NCBI GenBank assembly: GCA_017654735.1
Contig: JADPYG010000093.1
Coordinates: forward strand, 1 to 64,000
Source of the DNA: Vishniacozyma victoriae
Taxonomy: Eukaryota > Basidiomycota > Tremellomycetes > Tremellales > Bulleribasidiaceae
Direction: 5' to 3'
Length of the DNA: 64,000 nt
Shown here: positions 44,876 to 57,593 of the stretch, in pieces
Position numbering within the stretch: the stretch's first letter is position 1
Layout: each line of letters begins with the position of its first letter
Notes under the pieces: model-generated
What the model was told of the DNA's origin: nothing
What the model saw: only the letters and a program-made list of their open reading frames with translations
Databases searched by the model: none
Translations under genes and position numbers: made by a program

Positions 44876-45236
44876 ATCTGGTCTAGTGTCTAGGCAGAGT
44901 GAATGAGCAGATGGTCCTTGGACATGGTGAACACGACAAGCAATGACGCTTCGGACGATATTTAGCCGGTATTCAAGCGCTGTGTTCTATGAGCATATGA
45001 GTCTATGAGCGATGAGATGCATGAGAGCGCGTGTCATGGACTTCATACAGTATGCGTACGACAACCGTGCATCAGATTCTGATATACGATGTGATGGGGT
45101 ATCCTAAGTGATGGAGCAATACAATGTGATGAGGTGGACTAAATCTCTAATGAAGAGGAATGAAGGCGAGTCTCGCTAGGAAGCTATTATACAGTGGAGC
45201 GGGCGTGTAGATACTGCCGCGGTGGTTTACCACTCG
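44876..45236. other. Intergenic region, nothing recognised
   Basis: About 360 bp between the VPS11 start and the TOA1 stop (both leftward). It contains short repeated ATGAG words near 44990-45040 but no gene, TATA box or clear repeat family. Confidence 0.4.
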
Positions 45237-46314
45237 AACTCGCTATCTTGTCAGTCGCTAGCAGCATGGAAGCGAGGGATTGACTGACCCGTTACATTTC
45301 TGGAAGAGGTAGTCTCGACCATTGATATGGATCATACCATCCTTGAAGACGGTCTTCCACTTGTTTTTAACTCTTTGTACCTGACCCGTCAGCTGAAGTC
45401 AAGATGGAGGACATTGAGCTGACCTTGTCGTAAACACAGAAAACAATATCCACATCTGCTTCATCGTCCCCTTCTCCATCATCATCGAGTTCACCCTCGC
45501 TATCGTCTAGGTCGGAGTTGATGACTTCGTCCCCTGGCATTAGACCAGCAGCGTTCGGTTCTGGCTTTGCTTCCGATAAAGTCGGGGAGTCATCGATCTG
45601 TTGGTCAGCTTGACCTTCACCGCAGCATTGGGTAGCTTACAGCTCCACCTCGAGGTCTAATTGGCATATCCGGTTCAGTCTTGACGTTCACCATTCCCGG
45701 TAATGCTAATCCCGGATTATACTGCTGAGTAGTTTGCTGATATTGCTGATTATAGCCATTTTGAATAGTTGCTGGTGCGCCAGAATACCCATATGGGTTA
45801 TGTGGAGGTGCAGCGGGAGCGGACTGGTTTTGAGACGAGGGACCAGCTCGACTAGGTCCATTATCGTCCGAATCGTCATCGTCTTCGCCTTCCCCTGCGT
45901 CTGGTGCTCTTGCAAAATCGGCTACTCTTGATTGAAGGAGTTTCGCTTCCCATTTCTGTCATGTCAGCTGACCCTTGGAAAGTGGTGGCGACTGCATACA
46001 GCTTGAAGAGCGATGAGGACTGCCTCGTCCATTCCGTATTCCTCAAAGTCTACTCCTACATTCGCAATCACATCATCGATGATCTTCCGATACACATGTG
46101 GCTGGATGTCAGTACAGACTCTCGAGATTCACTTGATACGATTGTATCTCGTTGCCGGTGACATACCACAACTTTGTTTGACCTTGTATGTCAGCATATT
46201 TCTCATCACTAGTCCGACCGCGAAGGAGTAGAACGGAAGAAATCGGTATGTAGATTCATTCAAGATGATCATACAGATCAAGGGTGACAATGGCCAACTC
46301 GTAATGACATACAT
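45237..46314 (-). CDS. TOA1: TFIIA large subunit (TOA1)
   Basis: General transcription factor stabilising TBP on promoters. Conserved N-terminus MSNKVVPHVYRKIIDDVIAN and VGVDFEEYGMDEAVLIALQ, then KWEAKLLQSRVADFARAPDA, an acidic and Gln/Asn/Pro-rich linker (QYQQTTQQYNPG), and the C-terminal beta-barrel half DIVFCVYDKVQRVKNKWKTV, FKDGMIHINGRDYLFQKCN, GEFEW. The start codon itself is split: AT at 46314-46313, an intron, then a 16-nt exon (46182-46167) beginning with G TCA AAC, another intron, then CCA CAT GTG. The last intron restores KCNGEFEW at the C-terminus, matching the family end. Confidence 0.9.
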
Positions 46315-46643
46315 CTTGGATTGCTTTTGAAGACACCTCCCTTCACTCTTCCTTTCCTAGACTCGGACCTGTACGGTTTGCTATCGTGTCTCTTTGGATC
46401 GATTGCTCGTGCAATATGTGGTCTTTGCGTGAGAAGGATTGAGATAAGGAGGATGTCTATAGTATGACTATTAGATGTACAAGAGATAGATCTAGAGACT
46501 AAAGAGACACGCTGACTCTCAACCCAGCACCGGGTACATGTATTTGTTTTATAGATATTTTAACATTTAATCCCAGTATTTCAGATCAGATAGATGTCCA
46601 CCTCCTACTCAGCCTATACATACCCCCTTATACCCTATACATC
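46315..46643. promoter_or_regulatory. Divergent promoter between TOA1 and KRE33
   Basis: About 330 bp separate the divergent start codons. An AT-rich stretch (TTTTATAGATATTTTAAC) at 46548-46565 lies about 80-95 bp before the KRE33 start and could serve as its TATA region. No in-frame ATG precedes the split TOA1 start. Confidence 0.45.
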
Positions 46644-49600
46644 ATGAGGAAACAGTTGGACCCGAGGATACCAGCACTCATTACAAATGGCGTCAAAGCC
46701 AACCATCGAAGCTTCTTCGTCATGGTCGGTGACAAGGGACGAGATCAGGTTAGTGGCTCTTCTACTGCTCATAACCACCTGCTCATGCCTAGGTCGTCAA
46801 TCTCCATTTCTTGTTATCCCAAGCTAGGGTTTCTTCCAGGCCAAACGTCTTGTGGTGCTACAAGAAGGAACTTGGCTTCACCACGTAGGTCACTCTTTCC
46901 GCCAAAGATCCCACCTAACCTCAGACATCGAAAGAAGCGCGAGGCAAAGATCAAGCGGGATGTCAAGCGTGGGATCCGTGAACCCAACGAGCAAGACCCT
47001 TTCGAGCTATTCGTCGCAGTCACCGATATCCGATATACATACTACAAAGATTCGGCCAAGGTTCTCGGTCAGACATTCGGAATGCTAGTCTTGCAGGATT
47101 ACGAGGCAATCACGCCAAATCTGCTAGCCAGGACGATAGAGACTGTAGAGGGAGGTGGGATTGTCGTGCTGTTGCTCAAGACAATGTCGAGTTTGAAGCA
47201 GCTATACACTATGGCCATGGTACGGTCTTCGTTGATGTGGCTGGAGGGAGCTGACATGTTAGGACGTACACTCTAGGTACAGGACGGACGCACATCAATT
47301 CGTCCAGCCAAGATTCAACGAACGATTCATCCTATCCCTTGGATCATGTCCCGACTGTCTCTTGCTGGACGATGAGCTCAATGTTCTACCATTATCCAAA
47401 GGAAAGGACATTACGCTAGGAAAGTCGGAGGATGATGATCGAGGGAGAAAGAGGAAGGCGGACGAATTGAAGGACATGAAGGAGAGCTTGAATGGTGTCG
47501 AGATCGTTGGCGCTTTGGCAAAATTGGCCAAGACAGTGGATCAGGTAAGCTCGAGCTGTCTCTGATGAGGTCAAGGTCATAGCTGACCCACAGGCCAAAG
47601 CTATTTTAACTTTCGTCGAAGCAATCTCGGAAAAGACCCTATCCTCCACTGTCGCCCTTACCGCCGCTCGTGGTCGAGGAAAATCCGCTGCCCTCGGTCT
47701 GGCCATCGGTGCCGCGCTAGCACACGACTACTCCAATATCTTTGTTACCTCGCCCGACCCAGAGAATCTAAAAACACTGTTCGAATTCGTATTCAAGGCC
47801 CTAGACGCATTAGGTTACGAGGAGCATATCGATTACGATGTCGTCCAGAGTTCGAATCCGGAATTCAAGAAAGCTATTGTCCGAGTCAATGTGTTCCGTG
47901 GCCATCGACAGACGATCCAGTACATTTCGCCTGAAGACAGTCACGTCCTAGGTCAAGCCGAGCTGGTCATTATCGATGAAGCCGCTGCTATTCCTCTTCC
48001 ATTGGTCCGAAAATTGATTGGACCTTACCTTGTATTCATGGCATCTACCATCAACGGATACGAAGGAACAGGACGATCTCTATCCATCAAGCTCATTCAG
48101 CAATTGAGGGAACAGACTCGACCAACCATCTCGAAAGACGAGAACCCAGTCGCAGGACCATCAAAGGTCGCACCAGGTGGTAGAACAGGAGGTGGACACG
48201 TCCGATCCTTACGGGAAATCAAGCTGGAAGAACCCATCCGATACTCTCCCGGAGATCACGTCGAGAAATGGCTCAACAACCTACTCTGCCTCGACGCTAC
48301 TGTTATCTCCAAAGCAGTTCAAGGATGTCCCCACCCATCAACATGCGAATTATACTACGTCAACCGCGATACCCTGTTCTCTTACCATCCCGCCTCGGAA
48401 GTCTTTTTGCAGCGAATGATGGCATTATACGTCGCTAGTCATTACAAGAACTCGCCAAATGATCTTCAGATGTTATCGGATGCGCCAGCGCATCACCTTT
48501 TCGTCCTATTGCCGCCCATCAAGGAGGATGACAACAATCTACCTGATCCACTTGTGGTGGTGCAGGTCGCACTCGAGGGAAACATTTCCAGGGATCAGGT
48601 CTTGAAGGAACTCAGCCAGTTTGGATCCAAGAGTGCAGGAGATATGATCCCATGGATCATCTCGCAGCAGGTGAGCAGTTTACGTGAGCATGATGAAGAT
48701 AAGCTGACTCGATAGTTTCAAGACAGCGACTTTGCTTCCCTGTCAGGTGCTCGAGTTGTCCGTATAGCCACCCATCCTGATTACGCCCGAGTAAGTTAAT
48801 CCATTCTGTTCCAAAGACGTCTCTAACGGTCAGATGGGCTACGGTGCTCGAGCCCTCGAATCGCTCAACTCGTTCTACAGCGGCGAGCTTTACAACTTTG
48901 ACGATGCCCCAGCAGATCTCGGAGAATCATTCGCCGATGCCGCACAGGTCGCTCCTGTACGTAAAACCATCCTAACCATAAACCAAGCTAATCACCAGGG
49001 CACATCACTCCAGTCCGACAGCGTCGGCGTAAGGGACGCAGCAAAGATGCCACCCCTTCTCCAACGATTATCGGAACGTAAACCCGAACAACTCGATTAC
49101 CTCGGTGTTTCATTCGGCCTAACGAAAGATCTTTTACGATTCTGGAAACGTGCGGGCTACACACCATTGTTTGCTAGTCAAAGGGAGAATGACCTAACGG
49201 GTGAACATTCGTTTGTCATGTTGAGGGCTTTGTTGAGTAATACCGCTCAGGCCGAATCTTGGTTATCTGCCTTTGCACAGGGTACGTCCTCGATATATAA
49301 TATGTCAAGCTGATGGATAGATTTCCGACAACGATTCATGTCCCTCCTAGCATACGATGCATTCAAGAAATTCGATTCCTCCACTTCCCTTTCAGTCATT
49401 GACGCGACATCTCCACGTTCACTGAACTCGTCCCAAATCGCCCCCAACCGCACAATCACCTCGGAAGAGCTCAACGCATTGATCACTCCATTCGATATGA
49501 AGAGGTTGAATTCATATGCCGACAACATGGTCGAATACCACGTTATTCTCGATCTCGTCCCTACTCTGGCGTCATTGTACTTTAGCAAGAAGCTCGGAGA

Positions 49601-50217
49601 GGAATGTACTCTTTCAGCTGCTCAACAGGCGATCCTTCTCGCCTTGGGTCTTCAGCGAAAACCCGTCGAGTCACTTGAAGTGCGTGTTTTTTTTCGCTGC
49701 AGTGAGAATGATAGCTGACAAACAGACTGAACTCGGTTTGACATCCTCCCAGAGTTTGGCGCTTTTCGGCAAGATCGTCCGCCGCTTGACGAAACACGTC
49801 CAAGATATCCAAAAATCATCCATAGGAAGCGATATCCCACTCCACCAACCTGCCATCTCCACCCTGATCAAAGGTCCAGAAGCAAGTTCGAATTTCAAAG
49901 CAACCGATCAAACTATCGAACAGGATCTAGCAGAGCCCGAGGCCGTGGAGAAACTCCAGGCTGCCGAGAAGAATGTATTAAAAGGACTCGACATGGCCGA
50001 GTTCGCTATTGATGGATCTGCAGACTTTTCATCGGCAGAAGCACAGATCAAAGCTTTGGCTAATGCAACACCCGCCGAGAAAGCTAGGTTGTCGAGTACG
50101 ATTACTTTAAAGAGTGGACCTGCGGTCGAAGCGGAAAAGCCCAAGAAGGCCGATAAAGTCAAGAGGAGAGAGAGTGGTGGGGATGCAAAGAGGAACAAGA
50201 AGCCAAAGAAGGCTTAG
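46644..50217 (+). CDS. KRE33: RNA cytidine acetyltransferase Kre33/NAT10
   Basis: ATP-dependent N4-acetylcytidine writer for 18S rRNA and tRNA, nucleolar. Start MRKQLDPRIPALITNGVKAN HRSFFVMVGDKGRDQ; a short intron leads to VVNLHFLLSQARVSSRPNVL. The TmcA-like N-domain is followed by the Walker A motif RGRGKSAALGLAIG (47670-47720), Walker B-like LVIIDEAAAIPLP, and TINGYEGTGRSLSIKLIQQL. The GNAT part spans about 48720-48960 (RVVRIATHPDYAR, MGYGARAL). The tRNA-binding C-terminal region includes YLGVSFGLTKDLLRFWKRAG. A basic tail ends KRNKKPKKA. Exons are long with about eight short introns. Length about 1,030 residues, as expected. Confidence 0.94.
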
Positions 50218-50234
50218 GGGGTTTGTTGGATTTT

Positions 50235-50338
50235 CAGTCATTACAGTGTATGCATAATAGGTCATTTCTGGTCGTCATCACTAGCACCTCGTCCCCAAGC
50301 CTCTAATTTCTAGCTACCTAGCATATCGGCGCTGACTC
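50235..50338 (-). pseudogene. Decayed copy of the 3' end of the C1-domain gene
   Basis: The segment 50235-50338 resembles 50339-50460 (for example GTGTATGCATA and CTAGCATATCGG in both), with about 17 bases of indel. The right-hand copy includes the last 20 codons and stop of the minus-strand gene plus its 3' flank. The left-hand copy lies past that stop and carries no usable frame. It fills the gap before the KRE33 stop at 50217. Confidence 0.78.
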
Positions 50339-50400
50339 CAGTCTTTACAGTGTATGCATAGTAAATCATTTCTTGTCGTTTGTTCGTTATTGAAGCTTGT

Positions 50401-53400
50401 CTATCGCCTTGTTCGTAAAGCCTTTAATTTCTCGCTAGCTAGCATATCGGCTCTGATCCCTCTTCTGATAACATCGTAATCGGCCAAACCACCGTGATCC
50501 GAATTGATCAGAGACTGCTTTGCTTTTTGTAATTTTGTACCAGCCGATGTCGTCGCTGTAGATTGATGTTCTCCCAGCTGGACCAGGGTGTGCAAGATTG
50601 ACTCTTTTGCACTTGCTAAAACCGAGGATGAAATCGATCTTAGGTAAATAACGAGATCGAGGAAAACAGAGTGCGAAACCGCCTTAAGTGGCTAGATATC
50701 AGCACATGGTCATGTCTCTATCGGCCAGACTGACCGAGTTGACGCAATTAGCCTCATTGGAAAGGTTAAACAATCTCTGCCAATCCGGCCAGGTCCTTGC
50801 CCAGAATACTCCAGTCGCCTCCACGTTCGTGCCAAGGAGGATAAGTCGAGTAATGTTGAACGCCGTAGACAACATCTCGGCGCCGGTACCACTAGTATCG
50901 GGGACAGAGAGAAAGTCACCACAGGCCCTCAAACAAAGAGAGGTGGATCGAGCAATGACTGGGTAAAGCGACAGTATCGATAAAGAGTCCTTGGAGGAAG
51001 AAACGAGATGGACAAACATTTCGCATTTCGTCTGAGCGGATTGTTCGGGTAGAGCTTGGATCTGGAGTCCCATGATCCCTTGTTGAGAGGCTTCTGCTTG
51101 GACGAGGACAGAAGCTGCTTGTTCGAGTAGTGCGAGGGATGTTTCCGGATCTGCTGAATGGTTGAGGATTGGATGATGTCGAGACAGGATCGCTATACAG
51201 CCTGAAGCGGCGTCGACGATAATTCCGTTATGATTGGGAGTGGGTGTACCAGAAGTCAGACACTATCATCAGCCCCGTCATTGCACGTACTCACCTTCAA
51301 GAGAGTCAACATGCTCGTTGTAGGTATATCGCCATGATGGAGACCAGTTCTTAAGGCATCATAGACAACACTCTGTGGGGTATTGGTGATCCCCTCCCTG
51401 GTTGCTATGCGATGAGCGACTTGTAGTAACGGCTCGACCACCTCGAAAGGGGTGTTGAAGCGGGATAAAGCAAGCATGAGTATAGTAGCGGTTTGATGCA
51501 ACAGGGACTGTCATATCAGCTCATTCCTGCATTGATACTCACCTCGACGGAGGGAGGTGGAACGCGGTCCAGCAAGTACCGGCATGTTTCCAAGATGGAC
51601 CCCGGGGTGAAGGCGCCCGTATCCCACTCGGCAACGTGCTTGCTAACCCGAGTCAGGAGAATACTCAGGTTTTCGGCAGCGTCTTCCGATAGTTCAGATT
51701 CTAGCTTAGGAGCGAATCCAGCCAAAGAGTCGAGCACATGCTGTAACGAATTCGGATCCCTCTTGAGCACATCGGCAAGATCAGCAAATATCGTGTCTAG
51801 TATGGTCGTCCCAGTCTCTTCCAGTATCAAAGTCTGGAGGGCGTGACTTGTTTGGGACTTGGCATAATTCCAACTTTGGTTCATCGAATCGTTCTTGAAT
51901 ACTTGGATGAACATGCCCAAATGACCAAATGTCCTAATCATTGTCCAAAGGAGGTTCCGGCATTGCTCGACGATTGCTGAATCGCCAGTATCGACAAGCT
52001 GCTCGATATACGCAGTAGCAATGACTGCAAAGATTGAAGGCGAGACCCTTAGGAAGGAACGTGTATCAATCCTCGAGATTGCAGTCTGTAAGATCTGGAT
52101 AGCCAGTAGTCGATTTTCGGTACTACCAGGTAAAGCGACGAAATCGGCAATAGTCTGTAGTGTACCCAGCGTAGCGAGCTCGACGACCTTGACATCCTGT
52201 TTATACATTGTTACCATGAGGATATCGAGTAAACACCTCTGGGTCAAGTAATCGTGTTTACGAAGTTCATTCCCGAAATTAATGACGACAGGGACGAATA
52301 GTGAGCCCACCAAGACCGTTTTCTTGGTTGCAGTGCCGGTTGATAATCGGTGTGCCGAGTCGAGTACCTGACGAAGAGCGGGTAAGACGAGGCTGACGAT
52401 TCCCTCGTTTGGGGTCGGCCAGGGTAATGCACAAGCCGCAGCGACGTGCTGTTGGATCCGCTGCGCCATTGCCCACGACACATCGATACCAGTCGTCAGC
52501 ATGTCGAGTGCCAGGGCGACCAAGGAAGATCGGACCATTTGAGTATCAACCATAGCTGATACAGGTTGTGACTATCATCAGCAATGAACAGACTAAGGAT
52601 GTACCTTGCGCCATGAAGTCATTTGCGAGACAGCAGCAACTTGCTCGGCCAGGAAGCCCTCTAGATCAGCCCAAGAGAGAACAGGCCAATGGGGGAGGGC
52701 GATCCTGAAGCGCTGAAGATCACATAAAACAGCGACTCTTCGCTCATCGCTAGCCCTCGCGAGGTGTTCTGCGAAACATCTCGATAATGCTGCTAAGTGG
52801 GTCGGGAGGAGGCTGGCGAGTATGACTAGCTGGTCGGGTTTGGAGGACGACGGGTGGGTCAAACTCTTCAAGAGAATGAGGATCAGTCCGACGGCTGAGG
52901 AATGGTAGTTGGATCCATCCATCTCGGTAGCGGCGGATAGGGATAACACAAACGTCAAGAGTCGTTCTTGGCATACATCCCTGGCAAGTCAGCAAGTTGA
53001 CGCTGATGACAGGAGACACGTACCGATTGCTCAATAGACTTTCTATGACTATAGCCTCGATCGCGTCGGCATTGACGGTGAGCAGTCGAAGGACAATCCG
53101 CATCAGGCTCGCACTATCCGCATTCGAGTCGAAAAGAGGCCAGAGGCTACCGTCAGCATGCGTTCAGCTTGGTATTGAGGGGCTCACATCTCGAACAGAT
53201 TAGGACCGAGCTCGTACAACTAGCCATGTCAGTACATTTCGCCTGACTAGGTAAGACTCACGAAGCTATCCACATTCACTGCCAAGGTAGCTTTGGTAGT
53301 TAAAAGCCACAAGGACTCCAGGATCTGACCAGATGGGTACTTTGGATTCCTCAGTAGTCCAGCGGCCTGGAGGACTATATCTGCCGATAGATCGAATTGA

Positions 53401-56400
53401 CGAGGGGCCAGCGTAAGTCTCTTTCGCTTCGACTCGCTATATGTTAGCGTTGAGGGAACAGGAGTAGGCTTACTTGAGGGATCCTTGTACTTTGACTTTG
53501 CTAGTCGGTACCAGAGACGCAATGTCTTCCGGCAATACTCCGTAGGCTTTCAGTATGAGTTGGAGGGCGTGCTCTATACTATGCCCAGGAATGGTGTCTG
53601 CAGTGTCGAGGCGCGAGCAGAATTGACCAAATACCTCGCAGCATAGCTCGGCATATGATTCCGCTGGAATCGCCGCCTTGTTACTGCCCACAGCATGGAC
53701 CAAATCCACAATAGCGTCCAGCGAGGGCGATTTCGACCCAGTGATATGGGACATCATCTCCCAAGGCACCTCGACGCCCGAGATAGTAAGCACCCTCATC
53801 CAGAGGCACACTCTCTCCAAACCTCCAAACTCAGTGGAAGTAGCTCGGCAATGCGACCAGATATCTGCAGAATCCTCTGTATCCCAAGTATGGCCCGCGC
53901 TTATGAAGCGTGGAAGGGCACGGAATGGGTGATCCTACTTATCAGCGGGGCTAGGGATGTGACGTACTTTCCGAGCTAGAGTGCTAAGATCCTCGAGCCA
54001 TGCGGTAGTTACGTCCAAGTGCACCGAATAAAGTATACCCGCTTCAGCCGCAGTTGTCAAGCAATCCAGGGCGTGGCTTGCGATATGGAGAGCGTGCTTA
54101 TATTGTCAGCAAGAAAGCAGGACTATGGACTTACCTCTTCGTCGCTGGAATCATGGATCGAGGCTTGCAATTCCTTGGTCCTCTGGCTTTGATCGTAGAT
54201 CACGCGACTGTATCTATTCATGAGCTGTGATCAGACATTGACTTACAAGTCCGCATCCTGATCATGTAGAGCTTTTAACCACGGTCTGGCATATTGTGTC
54301 AATAGCCGACCCCGATCTTCTTTGTATAGAGGTACGGCAGAAGTACCCTGATACCCCTTTGAACTGGTTGACGTTTCTCGTACACCGGGAAGAGGTTTGT
54401 TTCGACTAGCATATTTCTTGACAATCTGGAGGAGGTAGTGATCCTGCCTGTCAGCTTGTATCAAGAAGACGACCTCACCTCATGCATCACCCAAGCCGTT
54501 ACTGCGCCGGTCACTCTTTCCAGCGCATACGGTGAACAGAGCAGACTCGGCCAAGCTCGAGTTTCGAGCAACAACATTGCTTGTTCATTGAATGATAGAT
54601 CGACGTCATCGAGTAGGACTTCAATGGCGGTATTGAGGATCTCGATGCCCGGGGAAGCGTCCATGAGGAGAGGTAATCCGAATGACATCCATTGAGAACC
54701 ATTTCTCACATCATCGTCTCTGACGAGAGATTGGTGATTGATAGTGCATAACCCGAGGGCGTTGAGTTGGTTGAGAAATACCGTCACGAGACTTCCATCG
54801 TGTATACCGAGATCGTGAGCGAGACTTGACCGGATGCTAGCGAGCGTGACCATCTCGGCAGCGCCGCTGTTTTCGTCATGTCGTTCTTCCGGTTGACTGG
54901 TAAAGGGATTGAGCATGTCGATTCCAGGTCCAGGTGTTGGAGGAGACCGGATGAGAGCAGTACAGTAAGTCAAAAAATGTCTCGAGAAGAGGTACCCCTG
55001 CGCCAGCGGTTTGGTCGCATTAACCTGGGCGAAGTCGGCTGCGGCTGGCGAAGCTGTACTCGGGGTAGAGGCGAGAAATTCTTCGTATCCCCGAGTGAAA
55101 GGCCCGAACCCAAGGGGATCAGATCGACTACGAGATTTATCCCGTCCAATAACATAGATTGTCCCAGTCGCCAGACCTGTTTCCAAAAGTTTCCGCTGGG
55201 TCCATAAATGACCATAAAGCACAGCGACTTCATCATAAGACCTTGCCCGGAGTTCTAAAGAAGTAAGGCAGAACGGGGCGAGATGGCGATCGGAAGAAGA
55301 TTGAAGTGATGTTCCGGTGATTCGGAACGGGTCCGATACGGTGCTATCGGTAATATCGTCAATGACGATATGCTGTCCAGGTCGACAGTACGGTAGTCGA
55401 TCGAGGCAGGTGGGATGAAAGAATCGTTGACATCCGTTGGTACATACATAAGCTTGGGCTAATGTACCCCAAAGAGGTTCTCGACAAGCTTCACAGTTCG
55501 TCAAGGTAAATAGGTTGACGAGGTGCAAGTCGTGCTGACCAATCTGTCGTCGTGTGGACTCGGTTGTTCCGTGGGCTGTCGTGCCGTTCAGAACCTTTTC
55601 ATCGAGACGAGGTAAACAGCGACTATATTTGACATGAACGATTTTTGTAGTCGAGGTCGACATGCGTATGACGTCGTAGGTCATCATCTCATCTGGGATC
55701 TGTAGGCATTGTATATGGCGTACATCGGAGCATAGCGAGCATTTGACGCAGAACCCACGGATCTCGCCTTCGCACGTGAGGCAGCGGTTGTGCGTCACTA
55801 AATCGCTGGAACTGATTCGCCATGGAATGTAGCCATGGCCTTCGCTGTGCTCCCCTGATTTGACCCCGTTGATATGTTGTGCGTAGGTGATCTCGGGGAG
55901 TCGGCGGGCAATGATATTGTGCCCAGTCAGGCGGGGGTAGTAAGTCGACAAGAGTGACAACGCAGCGCATCTTGCCGGACGAGAGGAGAATGCGATCACT
56001 TGAAGCAAGTCTAAGGCGCAATCCGGCTTGGATTTGAGGAGTAGGCACAATATGCCATGTGCGCGGTATGCGGTGGAGATTGGGGTATTTGGCGATTGTA
56101 TCGTTGAGGTAAGCGCGACGAGAAAGGCCGGGACGAGGGCGCTCAGCTGCAGGCAAGCCTGCGGAGCATCGTGTAGAAGCGAGAGGGTTGATAAAAATGG
56201 GACATGCGGTGATAGGCGGTCTTTGTCCAGCGTATCCAGTAGTTCTCCAAGCCTTCCTTCGAGCCACTCGCAGATCCTTTCGGTCCTCGATGGTGCCATG
56301 TAGCTCAGACTTGAGACCACCATCTCTACTATCCGCACTTTATCGTCCAGATCAGAGATACTATAAACAACCGAGGCGATATCGAGTGTAGCGGCCTGCA

Positions 56401-57356
56401 AAGCTTTTGGGGGAGCTAGTAGTCGGAATCTCTGGATCTCGTGTAGACTATCCTGGTGCATGAGGACTTGGAGGACATCGAAGAGTCGTTCAAGTAATGT
56501 CCTGTCGGATGAAGCTACTTCTCCAATACTGATTCGGGGTGGGTCGGGGAGGGTTGGGGGACGTGTAGCGGTCGGAGAAGCGAACGACGAGAGGCGAGCA
56601 CCGAGTTTACGAGGTTTGGTAGGGATTGGAAGAAGGGCGTCGAATTGACGCCCGAATGAATCACCGCTAAAGAGGTCGAGTCCTTGTCTATGTGCCAGGA
56701 CGAGTAGTCCTCGAGTCTGATCTACCAGGTCGAAAGTCGATTCAGTATCCCATTTTCGTAAACCCGTCTCCCTCTCTGACCTTTCTTCGTCATCATCCTG
56801 GTGTCCGCCATTTGTCGAGGTAGGATGCTGTCCCACACCAATTCCAGATTGCGCAGCAGCTACCATGACCTGCCCTAATCTCCCGACAGTGCCTTTCTCC
56901 TTCCCCTTTCCTGCCCTTTGACCCGATGAAGCTCGGGCATGAGCCGCGTCCAGTATATCTGGAGCAGACTCTCTATCCTCAAGCTTATCTAGTAGGTGCG
57001 AGAGCAATTTCCGAGATTCCATTAATCCTTTGGGAGCCTCGGCTGGGACAGGTGACCTCTTGCCTTTGGATATGGTTGGTCGTCGAAACCGCTTGGCGCC
57101 AGATGGGGAAGCAGGTGAATCGGTGAAAGTTGGACTTGATGGTATAGTGATGGAAAGTCCCCTACTTCTTGTCGCAGGTGGTGAGTCGATAGGTACAGGG
57201 AACGTCGAGGACTGGTCGAAAGGTGAGCCCTCTAATTGGAGCTAATGTCAGCTTATCTTTGCTTCGAGAACTCACTTTCGGAGGTGGCGGTCCCGGGCGA
57301 CGCCCCAGTGCTCTTCTGGCATCATCATCCAGCCGGCTCGTCGAGCTGAAGCTCAT
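50401..57356 (-). CDS. Giant helical-repeat protein with tandem C1-like zinc fingers, unknown function
   Basis: One large leftward gene, roughly 2,150 residues by chained exons. The N-terminus MSFSSTSRLDDDARRALGRR is Ser/Pro-rich and disordered. Long stretches of alpha-helical, HEAT/ARM-like sequence follow (RIVEMVVSSLSYMAPSRTER, RCAALSLLSTYYPRLTG). Around 55450-55800 are two Cys/His clusters: HNRCLTCEGEIRGFCVKCSL with CSDVRHIQC, and HLVNLFTLTNCEACREPLWG with CTNGCQRFFHPTC. The second fits a C1 (diacylglycerol/phorbol-type) or similar zinc finger. More helical repeats run to the end (LASEKLKALRTRR). I do not recognise a named orthologue. UNC79/UNC80-like channel regulators are one speculative idea. 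Many introns; some joins uncertain. Confidence 0.7.
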
Positions 57357-57593
57357 CCTTGTGGTGACATGGAAAGTGATTGACAGCAAGCATGAGTTAC
57401 TACCTCCACACTGACCCCACATTTAGCTTTCCCACGACCTGTGATCTAAGATTCGCTGGCTCGGCTATGACCGTGATGCCCGACCCCACCTCGCTTAAAG
57501 TCAGCGTCTCGAGTCGACCTGTTATCGCTGCACATGTGGGTTAATATGTAGAGGTCATCCTCATCTTCACCGTCGTACTAATACTAACACACA

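Noticed and set aside
55689..56267. 192-codon minus-strand ORF
   Set aside because: Out-of-frame shadow of the long C1-gene exon, which carries the recognisable zinc fingers.
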